Origin: Gigantopelta aegis
Taxonomy: Eukaryota > Mollusca > Gastropoda > Neomphalida > Peltospiridae
Assembly: GCF_016097555.1 (NCBI RefSeq)
Contig: NC_054712.1
Location: forward strand, 36,554,806 to 36,618,805
DNA length: 64,000 nucleotides
Direction of reading: 5' to 3'
Below, piece after piece: positions 41,101 to 57,573 of this stretch. Each line of letters begins with the position of its first letter. Positions within the stretch are counted from its first letter, which is position 1. A program made the translations under genes and the position numbers. A model generated the notes under the pieces. The model made no database searches. It was not told where the DNA came from and was given only the letters and a program-made list of their open reading frames with translations.

Positions 41101-41404
41101 TGTTTTGGTCTAACCAGCCGTATCTTCGAGTGAATACAAACCATAGCAGCCTGTCCAACTTCTTAATGTTACTGAACAGTTCGTCAATATCTCTCTCGGA
41201 ATACTTGATGTCTATGTGTGTATTATTCGTCACGAACACAGAATTATTTGTTGTTGAACTTGGAGACTGTCGGTTTGTCTGGATCTGGGACAGGCAGTGG
41301 CAACAAATATGATAAACGTTTTGGAGCACTCGATATTCTTCAGCATGGCAAATGTTGAGTATCTTTGAAACACTTTCGTTTAAATCATCAAAGTTTTTTT
41401 CCAT
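4053..41404 (-). CDS. Large unidentified helical-repeat (HEAT/ARM-like) protein, 27 exons
   Basis: Seen: 27 exons, each bounded by AG and GT, whose phases agree at every junction, giving 3240 nt (1079 codons plus TGA). The exons are listed separately. The peptides are rich in Leu, Cys and Trp with amphipathic helices and proline-led turns; landmarks are TIRETAAKAFSFYIS (exon 7), HPASTVRQ (exon 10), WSPIRKATCSRLG (exon 4) and WELRRIALQ (exon 15), which read like HEAT/ARM repeat helices. The C-terminus has an acidic stretch with DSDWDSWSDEDE and then a helical end. No signal peptide or membrane segment is evident with the chosen start at 41404; two in-frame upstream ATGs (41473, 41422) would add a more hydrophobic N-terminus. 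Inference: an intracellular scaffold of the alpha-solenoid class. I do not recognise the family and assign no function. The gene is divergent from the UEV gene 4.2 kb away. An AATAAA on this strand near 3836 could end the transcript. Confidence 0.85.
4281..4427. mobile_element. hAT-like 148-bp MITE, copy 1
   Basis: Ends GGAACATTTTATT and AACAAAATGTCC. GTGTGAC occurs just outside both ends and may be the target duplication. Other copies lie at 7587, 30375 and 55791. Confidence 0.65.
4709..4775 (-). CDS. Solenoid gene exon 26
   Basis: The acceptor is ATTTCAG. It codes DDCALTNIFSNFLTQMKNIF and GK. The donor AAAG/GTAAGA is consensus, phase 1. Confidence 0.85.
4899..5122 (-). mobile_element. SINE group C
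   Basis: Tail CACCACTAGAGCACATTGAT, core CACCATCCCACAGACAGGAT, and B-box region GGGGATCGATCC near the right end. Confidence 0.85.
5281..5336. repeat. C-rich and G-rich low-complexity runs
   Basis: CCCCCTCCCC is followed about 30 bp later by GGGGGGTGGGGGGAGGGGG. Confidence 0.8.
5464..5780 (+). mobile_element. SINE group A, nearly complete
   Basis: Starts inside the A box, with B box GGGATCGATCCCC, core GGATGGTGCATATAAAAGAT, then the tail GTGTTGAGTGCGTCATTAAA and a CTTCC-rich end. Confidence 0.9.
5874..6055 (-). CDS. Solenoid gene exon 25 (acidic tail)
   Basis: Codes 60 residues after a split Asp, with SIRSEDDSHSVEDGHIDNDS and then DWDSWSDEDE. GC content is higher than in the surrounding introns. 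The donor is TGAG/GTATAC. Confidence 0.85.
6118..6180 (-). mobile_element. SINE group C tail fragment
   Basis: GTTTGTTTTGTTTAACAACA and AGAGCACATTGATTTATT. A further decayed piece lies at 6350-6440. Confidence 0.6.
6595..6705. mobile_element. Foldback MITE (GGCTCC type)
   Basis: GGCTCCGTATTCATAAACGT and its near-exact inverse ending GTTTATGAATATGGAGCC close a 111-bp hairpin. Confidence 0.75.
6707..6821. mobile_element. Foldback MITE (GGGGCCTAATTCAC type)
   Basis: GGGGCCTAATTCAC and GTGAATTAGGCCCC form perfect inverted ends. It lies one base from the previous hairpin. Confidence 0.75.
7135..7273 (-). CDS. Solenoid gene exon 24
   Basis: Codes 46 residues of charged, probably unstructured sequence, including LLWRDFSMSQVDGHWSEPDE. 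The donor is CCAG/GTATTA, phase 1. Confidence 0.8.
7428..7580 (-). mobile_element. SINE group C, decayed
   Basis: ACACCACTAAGGACATTGAT, then a worn core that includes TTTTATATGTAC. Confidence 0.6.
7587..7735. mobile_element. hAT-like 148-bp MITE, copy 2
   Basis: Ends GGAAACATTTTGTT and AACAAAATGTTC, interior AGAGATCGCTACACAATTTT. It directly follows the worn SINE. Confidence 0.7.
8106..8278. repeat. Minisatellite, about 57-bp unit, three copies
   Basis: CTAGTGGATTTTTAATC and GGCTAGTAAATTTCTTAAAT recur three times with few differences. Confidence 0.85.
8334..8456. repeat. Tandem duplication, about 63-bp unit
   Basis: AAGAAACCCAACAACCCCAC through CTCA-GAGTTATTAAAG is present twice with one visible difference (ACGG/ACTG). 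Confidence 0.85.
8921..9026. mobile_element. Foldback MITE, copy 1
   Basis: TTAATATGGAAAATATCAAC and the inverted GATATTTTACATATTAA enclose TATCGGTATTTGTC and its inverse. Second copy at 48959. Confidence 0.6.
9375..9494 (-). CDS. Solenoid gene exon 23
   Basis: Phase 0-0, 40 codons: SFDSQLLQKILNVYLVMCRP, then SRHLRIIFKSVCARMGE. The donor is AGAA/GTACGA. Confidence 0.8.
9625..9797 (-). mobile_element. SINE group C, partial
   Basis: CATTGGCTATTG, then GTAGCAAGGGATCTTTTGTA and CACCATCCCACAGACATGA. Confidence 0.75.
10020..10460. repeat. Repeat with CAAGGCCTTTTCAAG motifs
   Basis: The motif TTCAAGGCCTTTTCAAG and variants occur six or more times, some in clear clusters. The class is unknown. Confidence 0.55.
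11041..11167 (-). CDS. Solenoid gene exon 22
   Basis: The acceptor is CTTACAG. It codes a split Ser and 42 codons: MEAHFVVDQVLKLAPGEERH, then AIFFTLKELAAVIAMK. The donor is GAAG/GTATTA. Confidence 0.85.
11428..11700 (-). mobile_element. SINE group A
   Basis: Tail TTTAACGACGCACTCAACAC to head remnant CCACCGACGAGAATCGATCC. The 5' edge is missing. Confidence 0.85.
12078..12314 (-). mobile_element. SINE group A, head missing
   Basis: GAAAGAAAGAAATG poly-purine end, shared tail and core. It stops at GTGCACTGGCTGGAACT. Confidence 0.85.
12379..12533 (-). CDS. Solenoid gene exon 21
   Basis: Codes 51 residues including KKMLGSLQAFLRLHPVSNTA and PMLAHNVGLFVADVC. The acceptor is GATTCCAG and the donor GGAG/GTAAGC, phase 2. 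Confidence 0.85.
13737..13782 (-). CDS. Solenoid gene exon 20
   Basis: A micro-exon of 46 nt coding a split Ser and CCLVRPDGDTQCARQ. The acceptor is TTGCTTCAG and the donor ACAG/GTAAAA. Confidence 0.75.
14403..14539 (-). CDS. Solenoid gene exon 19
   Basis: The acceptor is GGTTTCAG. It codes RSHLGTSVITFWKNLFCFAH onward, 45 codons plus two bases. The donor is TAAG/GTAACT, and the phase agrees with exon 20. Confidence 0.75.
14634..14705 (-). CDS. Solenoid gene exon 18
   Basis: Phase 0-0, 24 codons: RFQTHHSIILAVDNIRFFRT and HWQ. The acceptor GCGAAG is poor, so the 5' edge is less certain; the donor GCAA/GTAAGA is good. The alternative frame (TALFLPLTTLDFLGHIG) does not match the next exon's phase. 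Confidence 0.65.
14763..15096 (+). mobile_element. SINE group A, full length
   Basis: A box GTAGCCCAGTGG, B box GGGATCGATCCCC, core, tail and CCTTCCTTCC end all present. It lies tail-to-tail with the next SINE. Confidence 0.92.
15116..15499 (-). mobile_element. SINE group B, full length
   Basis: Shared tail and core, then the group B middle, then a different tRNA-like head (reverse of ACCGGCCTCGGTGGCGTCGT, B box GGGTTCGGATCCCC). Confidence 0.92.
15607..15675 (-). mobile_element. SINE-like 3' tail fragment (GACACCCCAGCACG type)
   Basis: (AATG)n, then TTTAATGACACCCCAGCACG and CATCGGCTATTGGGTATCAA, related to the group C tail. Similar pieces at 39548, 46962 and 55658. Confidence 0.6.
16132..16271. 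mobile_element. Foldback element, 62-bp arms
   Basis: GTGTCTTGTGATATCATAAT and AGTTGATAAAAGTAT lie in arms that pair along about 62 nt with some nine mismatches, leaving a loop of about 16 nt. Confidence 0.8.
16740..17117 (-). mobile_element. SINE group A, full length with internal triplication
   Basis: Complete from TTTAACGACGCACTCAACAC to the head GGGCTACGTTCTGCCCC. CAGACAGGATAGTACATACC occurs three times in a row at 16914-16984. Confidence 0.9.
17627..18141. repeat. Dispersed invertebrate repeat, three monomers
   Basis: A unit of about 140 bp with AAGTTCAAGGG..ATAACTCC and GTAACAGTACATGATAAAGC, repeated, ending in a GACAGACA run and CCTATAGTCCCCTC..GGGGACTA. Confidence 0.8.
18206..18376 (-). 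CDS. Solenoid gene exon 17
   Basis: Phase 0-0, 57 codons: KAVTEIVDCIQSNIHGCLSL, then RLSLLSAEIITVSLVNFDI. The donor TCAG/GTAAGT is consensus. Confidence 0.85.
18927..19475. mobile_element. TTAA-flanked (piggyBac-like) MITE, larger copy
   Basis: TTAAAGGGACTCAGTCACGG at the left, CTGTGACTGAGTGCCTTTAA at the right. TTTGTCCCTAAAAGTACTTT matches the 27700 copy in reverse. Confidence 0.7.
19532..19717 (-). CDS. Solenoid gene exon 16
   Basis: Phase 0-0, 62 codons: VFPYLAEVIRWYSCKTMLDI, then SDLSLYMALYLLRENVVHG. The donor ACATA/GTTAGT is weak; the open frame runs on a few codons beyond it. Confidence 0.8.
19760..20073 (-). mobile_element. SINE group A, full length
   Basis: From ACGACGCACTCAACACATTT to the head GAGCTACGTCCCGCCCC. 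CTAAATGTTAAG flanks both sides, consistent with a target duplication. Confidence 0.9.
20228..20575. repeat. Dispersed invertebrate repeat, two monomers
   Basis: The same monomer and GACAGACA/CCTATAGTCCCC end as 17627-18141. Confidence 0.75.
20603..20729 (-). CDS. Solenoid gene exon 15
   Basis: The acceptor is TTTTTACAG. It codes a split Gln and 42 residues ending ECLADSQWELRRIALQ. The donor is ACAG/GTTTTA, phase 0. Confidence 0.85.
21788..21876 (-). CDS. Solenoid gene exon 14
   Basis: Codes 29 residues, including SSERVEEIQESIMKCCAGC. The donor is AACA/GTAGGT, phase 2. Confidence 0.75.
22125..22196 (-). other. Possible extra or damaged exon of the solenoid gene
   Basis: The frame reads WSVLYSWIDHAAEHIYSWTK and ends at ATCAG/GTTAGA in phase 0, which would fit between exons 13 and 14. 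No in-phase AG acceptor is visible. A SINE fragment abuts its upstream side and supplies a good acceptor (TTTCCTCTCAG) that leads to stop codons in all frames. Exons 13 and 14 join in frame without it. Confidence 0.3.
22210..22340 (-). mobile_element. SINE group C fragment
   Basis: GAGAGGAAACCCGCTACATT through CAATGGGCTT. Its edge abuts the possible damaged exon at 22125-22196. Confidence 0.75.
22518..22769 (+). mobile_element. SINE group C
   Basis: B-box region CAATCGATCCCCATCGG, core, then the C tail ATTAATAAACCAATGTGCTC to TGTTGTTAAAAAAC. Confidence 0.85.
22809..22908 (-). CDS. Solenoid gene exon 13
   Basis: A split Arg followed by 33 codons, including GKLVSSFDGHSLLNQVKMLD. The donor is ACAA/GTAAGA, phase 0. 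Confidence 0.8.
22949..23876. mobile_element. 928-bp TIR element, intact copy
   Basis: CACTGATGGCACCTAAGTCT and its inverse ending AAGGTGACATGAGTG, with TA at both flanks. A TIR-like motif (GACGGCACATAAGTCTGCGC) also occurs inside near 23150. No coding capacity seen. Confidence 0.7.
24436..24750. mobile_element. hAT-like MITE, copy 2
   Basis: TAGGGCTCGAACTTAA and TTAAGTTCGAACTCTG ends. CCATTT flanks both sides. Confidence 0.65.
24852..24963 (-). CDS. Solenoid gene exon 12
   Basis: Codes ICHYVIKDHVCNIFGPEANQ and a Lys/Gln-rich end. The acceptor CCTATGAG is weak but is the one that agrees in phase. The donor is CAAG/GTGGGG, phase 2. A young SINE sits about 40 bp upstream of it in the intron. 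Confidence 0.7.
25019..25340 (-). mobile_element. Young SINE group A with 15-bp target duplication
   Basis: TCTGTATAAAAGAAA is duplicated at 25004-25018 and 25341-25355. All SINE modules are present up to CTACATCCCGCCCC. Confidence 0.95.
25721..25834 (-). CDS. Solenoid gene exon 11
   Basis: Begins with a split Val, then QRSNNNPVLFQLVLQSLTSG and a charged end. The donor is ACAG/GTACTG, phase 1. Confidence 0.8.
26297..26417 (-). CDS. Solenoid gene exon 10
   Basis: Codes 40 residues with LMTEWCKYWTTFVGFLSHP and then ASTVRQCTSNLFKLL. The donor is CTTG/GTAAAA, phase 1. Confidence 0.85.
26681..26702. repeat. Short telomere-like repeat
   Basis: CTAACCCTAACCCTAACCCTAA, three and a half units of the CCCTAA type. 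Confidence 0.8.
27700..28043. mobile_element. TTAA-flanked (piggyBac-like) MITE
   Basis: TTAAAGGCATACTGTCACGG and the inverted GTCTGTGACAATATGCCTTT with AA close a 344-bp element. Confidence 0.75.
28439..28510 (-). CDS. Solenoid gene exon 9
   Basis: A phase 0-0 exon of 24 codons, including LVDAYKAEGLLSICHFIFK. The donor is CAAG/GTGAAC. Two AGs lie 7 nt apart at the acceptor (TTATTAG, then GATGCAG); only the upstream one keeps the frame. Confidence 0.8.
28557..28646. mobile_element. Short foldback MITE, copy 2
   Basis: CAACAAAGCCCGTTT and AAACTGGCTTTGTAAGTT ends around ATTTGCAATGTTTAAAC. Confidence 0.5.
28913..28981 (+). mobile_element. SINE tail only
   Basis: GCCATATAACCGTGAAATAA, TGTGTTGAGTGCGTCGTTAA and CCTTCCTTCC. 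Extreme 5' truncation. Confidence 0.85.
29257..29322 (-). CDS. Solenoid gene exon 8
   Basis: A phase 0-0 exon of 22 codons, including ETLKTLDKVMSLLTSEEK. The acceptor is TTGTAG and the donor CACG/GTAACA. Confidence 0.8.
29519..29632. repeat. G-rich runs
   Basis: GGGTGGGGGTGGGGTGGGG near 29521 and a run of about 18 G near 29615. Confidence 0.85.
29880..30128. repeat. Minisatellite carrying the exon 7 donor
   Basis: Units of about 39-42 bp around GAATTAAGAACAAACC and TTTTGATTGGTTGAGCTGAT. On the minus strand each carries CAATCAAAAG/GTTTGT or a variant of it. Confidence 0.85.
30129..30266 (-). CDS. Solenoid gene exon 7 (donor repeated in a minisatellite)
   Basis: Codes 46 residues including QLTIRETAAKAFSFYIS, the most HEAT-like stretch of the protein. 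The donor is CAAAAG/GTTTGT. The same donor recurs in tandem just downstream: use of the next one (exon end at 30087) would add 14 in-frame residues. Confidence 0.8.
30375..30512. mobile_element. hAT-like 148-bp MITE, copy 3
   Basis: AACATTTTATTCAGTATTGC, then AGATTGCTACACAATTCT. The right end is worn. Confidence 0.55.
30543..30684 (-). mobile_element. SINE group A head fragment
   Basis: CAATGGGCCCACCGACGTGA, ATCGATCCCAAACCG and the A-box reverse CCACTGGGCTATATCCCACC. Tail and core are absent. Confidence 0.8.
30747..32347 (-). mobile_element. Tc1/mariner transposon, copy 1 (1601 bp)
   Basis: Perfect 24-bp inverted ends beginning CTACTCAAAAGAATTTAAGG, with TA duplicated at 30745 and 32348. 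It sits in the intron between solenoid exons 6 and 7. GC content of the interior is well above the surroundings. Confidence 0.97.
30958..31983 (-). pseudogene. Tc1 transposase, broken by frameshifts
   Basis: The N-terminal DNA-binding part (MVRLQLTIEDRGRAIAWLQD, HTH with VSQSVVGRLW, GRP motif) lies in one frame and stops at 31801. A middle piece is in a second frame, and the catalytic part from 31692 to 30958 is in a third. Catalytic residues are visible in TDESRF, QDDNARPH and SPDLAPIENAWDKL, with the D34E spacing of the Tc1 family. At least two frameshifts make this copy inactive as written. Confidence 0.95.
32455..32504 (-). CDS. Solenoid gene exon 6
   Basis: The acceptor is TTTCAG. It codes a split Ala, then ISSLLYQFLLERMDSE. 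The donor is GGAG/GTAATT, phase 0. Confidence 0.8.
32685..34070 (-). mobile_element. SINE group A split by a solo LTR
   Basis: The tail and core run from 32685 to 32846 and resume at 33985 with ATGCACCATCCCATAGACAG, ending near 34070 without a clear head. Confidence 0.85.
32847..33984. mobile_element. Solo LTR of a retrotransposon (1138 bp)
   Basis: Starts TGTCACGGGGATCC and ends TTCCGTCACA (TG..CA with short inverted ends). The host SINE sequence TGCAC is duplicated exactly on both sides (32842-32846, 33985-33989), the 5-bp duplication typical of LTR elements. TTATATAAAG near 32990 could be a promoter element. No internal coding region remains; the 65-codon ORF at 33683 has no recognisable motif. 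Confidence 0.85.
34519..34905 (-). mobile_element. Young SINE group B with 15-bp target duplication
   Basis: ATTAGCTGGATTGAA is duplicated at 34504 and 34906. It is complete from the tail to the head CACCGAGGCCGGT. Confidence 0.95.
34997..35038 (-). mobile_element. SINE group A head fragment
   Basis: GCGAGTGCTTTACCACTGAG and CTACGTCTCGCC only. Confidence 0.65.
35104..35155 (-). CDS. Solenoid gene exon 5
   Basis: A short exon, VCLDPEAPWQSKDGAIA, ending in phase 1 at GCAG/GTGAGA. It lies between two SINE copies. Confidence 0.8.
35300..35632 (-). mobile_element. SINE group A, full length, with target duplication
   Basis: TCAAGTGTCTA flanks both sides (35289, 35634). Modules are complete to CTACGTCCCGCCC. 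Confidence 0.92.
36141..36269 (-). CDS. Solenoid gene exon 4
   Basis: A phase 0-0 exon of 43 codons, with CITDVWSPIRKATCSRLGA as a HEAT-like helix-turn-helix. The donor CATG/GTAAGA is strong. Confidence 0.85.
36506..37066. mobile_element. TIR element (AATTTTAATTAGATTG type), copy 1
   Basis: CAATCTGATTAAAATTAGCT and its inverse ending TTTTAATTAGATTG. GCTATCAAC is duplicated at 36497 and 37067. No coding capacity. Confidence 0.8.
37643..37919. mobile_element. Second TTAA-flanked MITE family
   Basis: TTAAAGGGACATACCCAAGT and the inverted AACTTAGTCTGTCCCTTTAA enclose 277 bp. A lone end recurs at 38842-38872. Confidence 0.75.
38042..38110. repeat. (GA)n microsatellite
   Basis: About 69 bp of uninterrupted GA. 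Confidence 0.98.
38136..38829. mobile_element. TIR element (AATTTTAATTAGATTG type), rearranged copy
   Basis: The left 210 bp is an inverted copy of the right end (GATCTAATTAAAATTAGCTC to CAGATTG near 38345), followed by an interior like 36506-37066 ending at 38829. Confidence 0.65.
39154..39260 (-). CDS. Solenoid gene exon 3
   Basis: The acceptor is TTTTCAG and the donor CAAG/GTCAGG. The exon codes 35 residues including VVRNRSVVHILSWLQ and ends in phase 0, matching exon 4. Confidence 0.75.
40190..40251 (-). CDS. Solenoid gene exon 2
   Basis: Adds FLLLRPTPAVIDGYVKLITN after the split Trp codon. The donor AAATG/GTAATT is chosen because it alone matches the phase of exon 3. Reading on beyond it stays open for about 20 codons but does not join. 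Confidence 0.75.
41007..41404 (-). CDS. Solenoid gene exon 1 (start codon)
   Basis: Codes 132 residues plus two bases of a Trp codon, beginning MEKNFDDLNESVSK. The donor is AAATG/GTACTT. The exon includes a polar Ser/Thr/Asn linker (SPSSTTNNSVFVTNN) and then helical sequence. The start is chosen because it opens a typical polar N-terminus; the in-frame upstream Met codons cannot be excluded. Confidence 0.75.
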
Positions 41405-41819
41405 TGTATGACCACAAATCATTGTATGTATAAATATAAATACCGATACAGATGTGACAGTATCACAGTACACATCTGTAATTCAATCATGTTTTGGTAA
41501 TTAAGGGCTATTCATAATTAATAAAATCTGTCAGTACCAGCACATATGACGAAGCAGAAACTCGCAAGGTGGATGTAAGACTTGTCATTTACCCATCATG
41601 TGTATGACCTTAAAAAAATTAAAACAAACAGTAAAAATAAAGTTTTAAATGTTGATATCAATTATCATGCTACCATTTTAGCCTGTGAAATATCAAAATA
41701 TTGTATTATAGCACTACATAAATTAGATATGTATAATGTAATTAAATGGTTACCTATCCATAATCTACAGGTAAACAGATATACCTGTTTACCGTTTCAA
41801 ACAAACAAACTTCCATTTT

Positions 41820-42079
41820 GATATCTCCAGGCATTGCAAAAATCTGGAAAACAAATTTTCACATCTCCTAAGTTCAAGGGTGATAACTGTCAAATATGGG
41901 TAAATCATCATAAAAGTCAAACTTGATCTGTAACAGTACATGATGAAACTATACACATAACTTCAGCTCAATATCTCAAAGCCTTCTGAAAAAACATCAG
42001 GAAAATGTATGTGGGACAGACAGACGGACTGAGATGAAACCTATAGTCCCCTCAGGTTGGACCAGAAGGAGACTAAAAA
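41820..42079. repeat. Dispersed invertebrate repeat, one monomer and end
   Basis: TCCTAAGTTCAAGGGTGATA, GTAACAGTACATGATGAAAC, then GACAGACAGACGG and CCTATAGTCCCCTCAGG. Confidence 0.75.
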
Positions 42080-42285
42080 AAGCAGGATGTGTCTTTACTT
42101 TGTTGGGTGAACAAATGGAAGATATATGCTAACTCAGTAACTGTTCTAGGGCTGAAAAGTCAGAATACTCCCTTTATAAGTACTGAAGTCAATAGCATAG
42201 GTGACAGATGCCATTAACCAAGGGGAGGGGACAGAATCTATATTATTTTTAATAACTGCCCCCTCCCCTCACTTGATGGCATCTT

Positions 42286-42684
42286 ACCGGCCTCGGTGGC
42301 GTCGTGGTTAGGCCATCAGTCTACAGGCTGGTAGGTATTGGGCTCGGATCCAAGTCGAGGCATGGGATTTTTAATCCAGATACAGACTCCAAACCCTGAG
42401 TGAGTGCTCCGCAAGGCTCAATGGGTAGGTGTAAACCACTTGCACCGACCAGTGATCCATAACTGGTTCAACAAAGGCCATGCCATGCTTTGTGCTATCC
42501 TGCCTGTGGGAAGCGCAAATAAAAGATCCCTTGCTGCTTATCAGAAAGAGTAGCCCATGTAGTGGCGACAGCGAGTTTCCTCTCCAAATCTGTGTGGTCC
42601 TTAACCATATGTCTGACGCCATATAACTGTAAATAAAATGTGTCGAGTGCGTCGTTAAATAAAACTTCTTTTTTTTCTTTTTTT
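42286..42684 (+). mobile_element. Young SINE group B with 13-bp target duplication
   Basis: TTGATGGCATCTT is duplicated at 42273 and 42685. Complete from ACCGGCCTCGGTGGCGTCGT to GTCGTTAAATAAAAC and a T-rich end. Confidence 0.95.
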
Positions 42685-43984
42685 TTGATGGCATCTTCTG
42701 ACACCTATGAGTATGATATTGATTAAGGTTGTTACTGAATTATATGTTCTCTGTCGCTATCCCCAACTTACAATTCTTTCCTTTCTTATTTTATATTTAA
42801 AATTAAATATTTTAATTTCAAACATGGGCCTAATTTCACATAAAATTTTATCTTATCCGAGATAATATTTTCTGTATTTAAGCCTGGAGCATAAATATGG
42901 AAAGTCCCGGTACCAAATGGTTAAATATCAGTGTTTACAACAATGACTGGGGGCAAAACGTCATGGATCCAAAGAAAACATACACTCCAATGGGGATAAA
43001 AAAATATATAAAATTAGATGGATCTTATACTTCACATTTTTTTTTTATCCATGGATACACACCCATTTTAGATTGGCATTTTTGAATGCTTATAAAAAAA
43101 AGTTTTTTTAAATATCCTTTCTGTTCTAGTTGACTTGAATCCGGTAGTGCAGGGCACACATTAAGTCAATACTTTTCTCATTGTGCAGGGCAAGTTGCTT
43201 CCCTCTATTTAGCAAATTTAAAATGGCGGGCAATTTTTTTTTTATCTTGTCGTTGGAAGATTTATTTTGTTAATAATGATGCAAGTACTTCAATCAGGAT
43301 TTAGTGAGTATGGTAGGTTATACATTTTTGGTTTGTGTCCATTTGTTGCACTATTTCGGTTGAGAAATGGTTGAATCATGGTGCCACAAGTTTTGAATAC
43401 CAGCTATTTAAGGCTATAGGCTCAGCCTACATATAGGGTATATAACAATATTCAGATGTAGAAAGAACCACACTTTCTACATCCCTTCAGACTAGAATCC
43501 AGGTCTGGTTATCGCCCATTCAATAACTTCATGTATTTTACAACACTATGTTCATTATGTTGATTTAACTTGTACCCCAGTATGAGAATCTAAAACTATT
43601 ATAATTGATCTATAAACACTGATTATCAATATGAAAACATGCACACTCATGTCACCTTAGTCTGCGCACATTAATTATGTTACATTACGTCTAGAAACAA
43701 ATGTTGGGGTATGTTAACTTTGTAAACAAACAAACAACGTTAATTTAATTCATAAAACCGTTGTTAAAACAACACATCTTGATTGTAAATATATGTATAA
43801 AACTAGTAGATAACAAATTGATTGGAAAAAAAACCCCTCTGAATTAACACTAAAAGTATACTTTTGCCAGCCTCGATCAACATGTTTTTGTATCACCTGT
43901 TAACACGTGTCTGTCAACGCTGTAATAATCAACCTTGTATATCAACTTACACAAGTTTACATAGAAGCTTCAATACATACCTTA

Positions 43985-44096
43985 TTGGGTAGGACTTTCC
44001 TTTGGCACTGTCACGTATTTAAGAACATTATAAATACTTACAATAAATAGTTATGGTTAGGGTTAGTGACAGTGCGAAAGGAAAGTCCTCCCCCTA
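43985..44096. mobile_element. Foldback MITE nested in the TIR element
   Basis: AGGACTTTCCTTTGGCACTG and its inverse CAGTGCGAAAGGAAAGTCCT. It has no counterpart in the 22949 copy. Confidence 0.75.
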
Positions 44097-44452
44097 ATTG
44101 TACTTTATGAATCCATAAATGAAATGAATGTTTTATTTTATCTGTCAACGTAAACATCCATGCATACTTTGAATTTCCTTCCGAGTGACACAACGCAAAA
44201 TGGCTGCACACAGACTTTGAAGCTTACACTTACAGCATGGCCTATTTTTAGCTACAGTCTGTTTCAAAATTATCATTGATTGTCCTGTATGTCTAACGAA
44301 CATTATTTGTGCTCATTTACACAGTTACGGTAATAACAAACAACTTTTGTTGAAAATGATCATTGGCTTTTTTTTATATTGTCATTTTGTGTTGTCCAAA
44401 TTAAGGAGCATGGAACACCATTTATATTTATCTCATTTGCATAAGAGACGGG

Positions 44453-44771
44453 GCGTAGCCCAGTGGTACAGCGCTTGCTCGATGTGCGGTCGGTTTGGGA
44501 TTGATCCCCGTCGGTGGGCCCATTGGACTATTTCTCGTTCCAGCCAGTGCACCACAACTGGTATATCAAAAGCCGTGGTATGTACTACCCTGTCTGTGGG
44601 ATGGTGCATATAAAAGATTACTTGCTGCTAATCGAAAAAGAGTAGCCCATGAAATGGCGACAGCAGGTTTCCTCTCTCAATATCTGTGTGGTCCTTAACC
44701 ATATGTCTGACGCCATATAACCGTAACTAAAATGTGCTGAGTGCGTCGTTAAATAAAACATTTCTTTTTTT
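44453..44771 (+). mobile_element. SINE group A nested in the TIR element
   Basis: TCATTTGCATAA is duplicated on both sides. The paralogue near 23305 shows the empty site. The head GTAGCCCAGTGGTACAGCGC and tail are complete. Confidence 0.97.
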
Positions 44772-44953
44772 TCCTTCATTTGCATAATCTAAATTTTTCT
44801 GAAACAGATTATAACAGGAAGTGTTTGTTGTTTAGAACTTACAAAAAGTCGGATCCATTATTTGTTGCTGTTTATGTAAACATTAGCAACAAAAGAGATT
44901 GTTTTAATGTTTGCTCACAGACTTATGTGCCGTCATGCAATCCAGTAAATACA

Positions 44954-44954
<1 letters not shown>

Positions 44955-44995
<41 letters not shown>
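44955..44995. repeat. Long poly-G run
   Basis: About 41 consecutive G, where the paralogue has only a short GGGG-like stretch. Length may be an assembly effect. Confidence 0.9.
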
Positions 44996-44996
<1 letters not shown>

Positions 44997-45602
44997 GAGT
45001 CCCCACTAAAATGCGCTCATTACTTGAGTTTAAAAAACATTAAAATTAAAATAACTTTCAGCTGTAACACGTTTATTGTTCCATTGTACTGTGGCGGTGA
45101 AACAAATATTTTTAAAGAAAGATTTTAACTTTAAAATATAACACAAATGCTTAGGTGCCACCAGTGTACATGTAATAATAACCAACATCGAAAATACGTT
45201 ATTGTCGACAACACATTAAAGCCTGCTTAAAACTGACTGTATGAATATTAAATTCACTTAATCGATTCGCTTTAGCTAAAATAACCTGTCTGTTTCAAAA
45301 TATAAGTAATGAATAGAAGGATGTAAACAGTAAATTAAAAAAAAGGAAGTATACCATAACAAGTTTAACAAATCCCTTATATTCGAAAATTACACTCTAA
45401 CCCGCGAAACATCGTTATGTGTGACGTATCCACACTAAACTTGCAATGTTTCATAGTTACGCTATTGCAATGTGTCGTAGTTTACAAATGGACAAAGATG
45501 CCAGTCGTCTAGAAATTTCTAGTTCCAGTCTAAGCAGGTGCCCGATATTGTACGGCGCAATATAATCCGTACACCAGTTTACTACCACCATAGAACTAGA
45601 AA

Positions 45603-57573
<11,971 letters not shown>

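Larger units (their letters stand above)
43644..45166. mobile_element. 928-bp TIR element, second copy, with nested insertions
   Basis: An inverted paralogue of 22949-23876 (shared CCTCGATCAACATG, GAACATTATTTGTGCTCATT, CTGTTTATGTAAACATTAGC). It carries a foldback MITE, a group A SINE and a long G run. Confidence 0.85.
41405..45602. promoter_or_regulatory. Intergenic region between divergent genes
   Basis: Both promoters should lie here. I see no obvious TATA box at either start. The stretch holds a GACAGACA-type repeat (41820-42079), a group B SINE (42286-42684), and the second copy of the 928-bp TIR element with its nested insertions (43644-45166). About 430 bp directly upstream of the UEV start is free of recognised repeats and is the likeliest promoter. 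Confidence 0.4.

Noticed and set aside
41405..41473. Longer N-terminus (MYCDTVTSVSVFIFIH) as a signal peptide of the solenoid protein
   Set aside because: Possible but unsupported. The rest of the protein has no secreted or membrane character, so the internal Met at 41404 is preferred.
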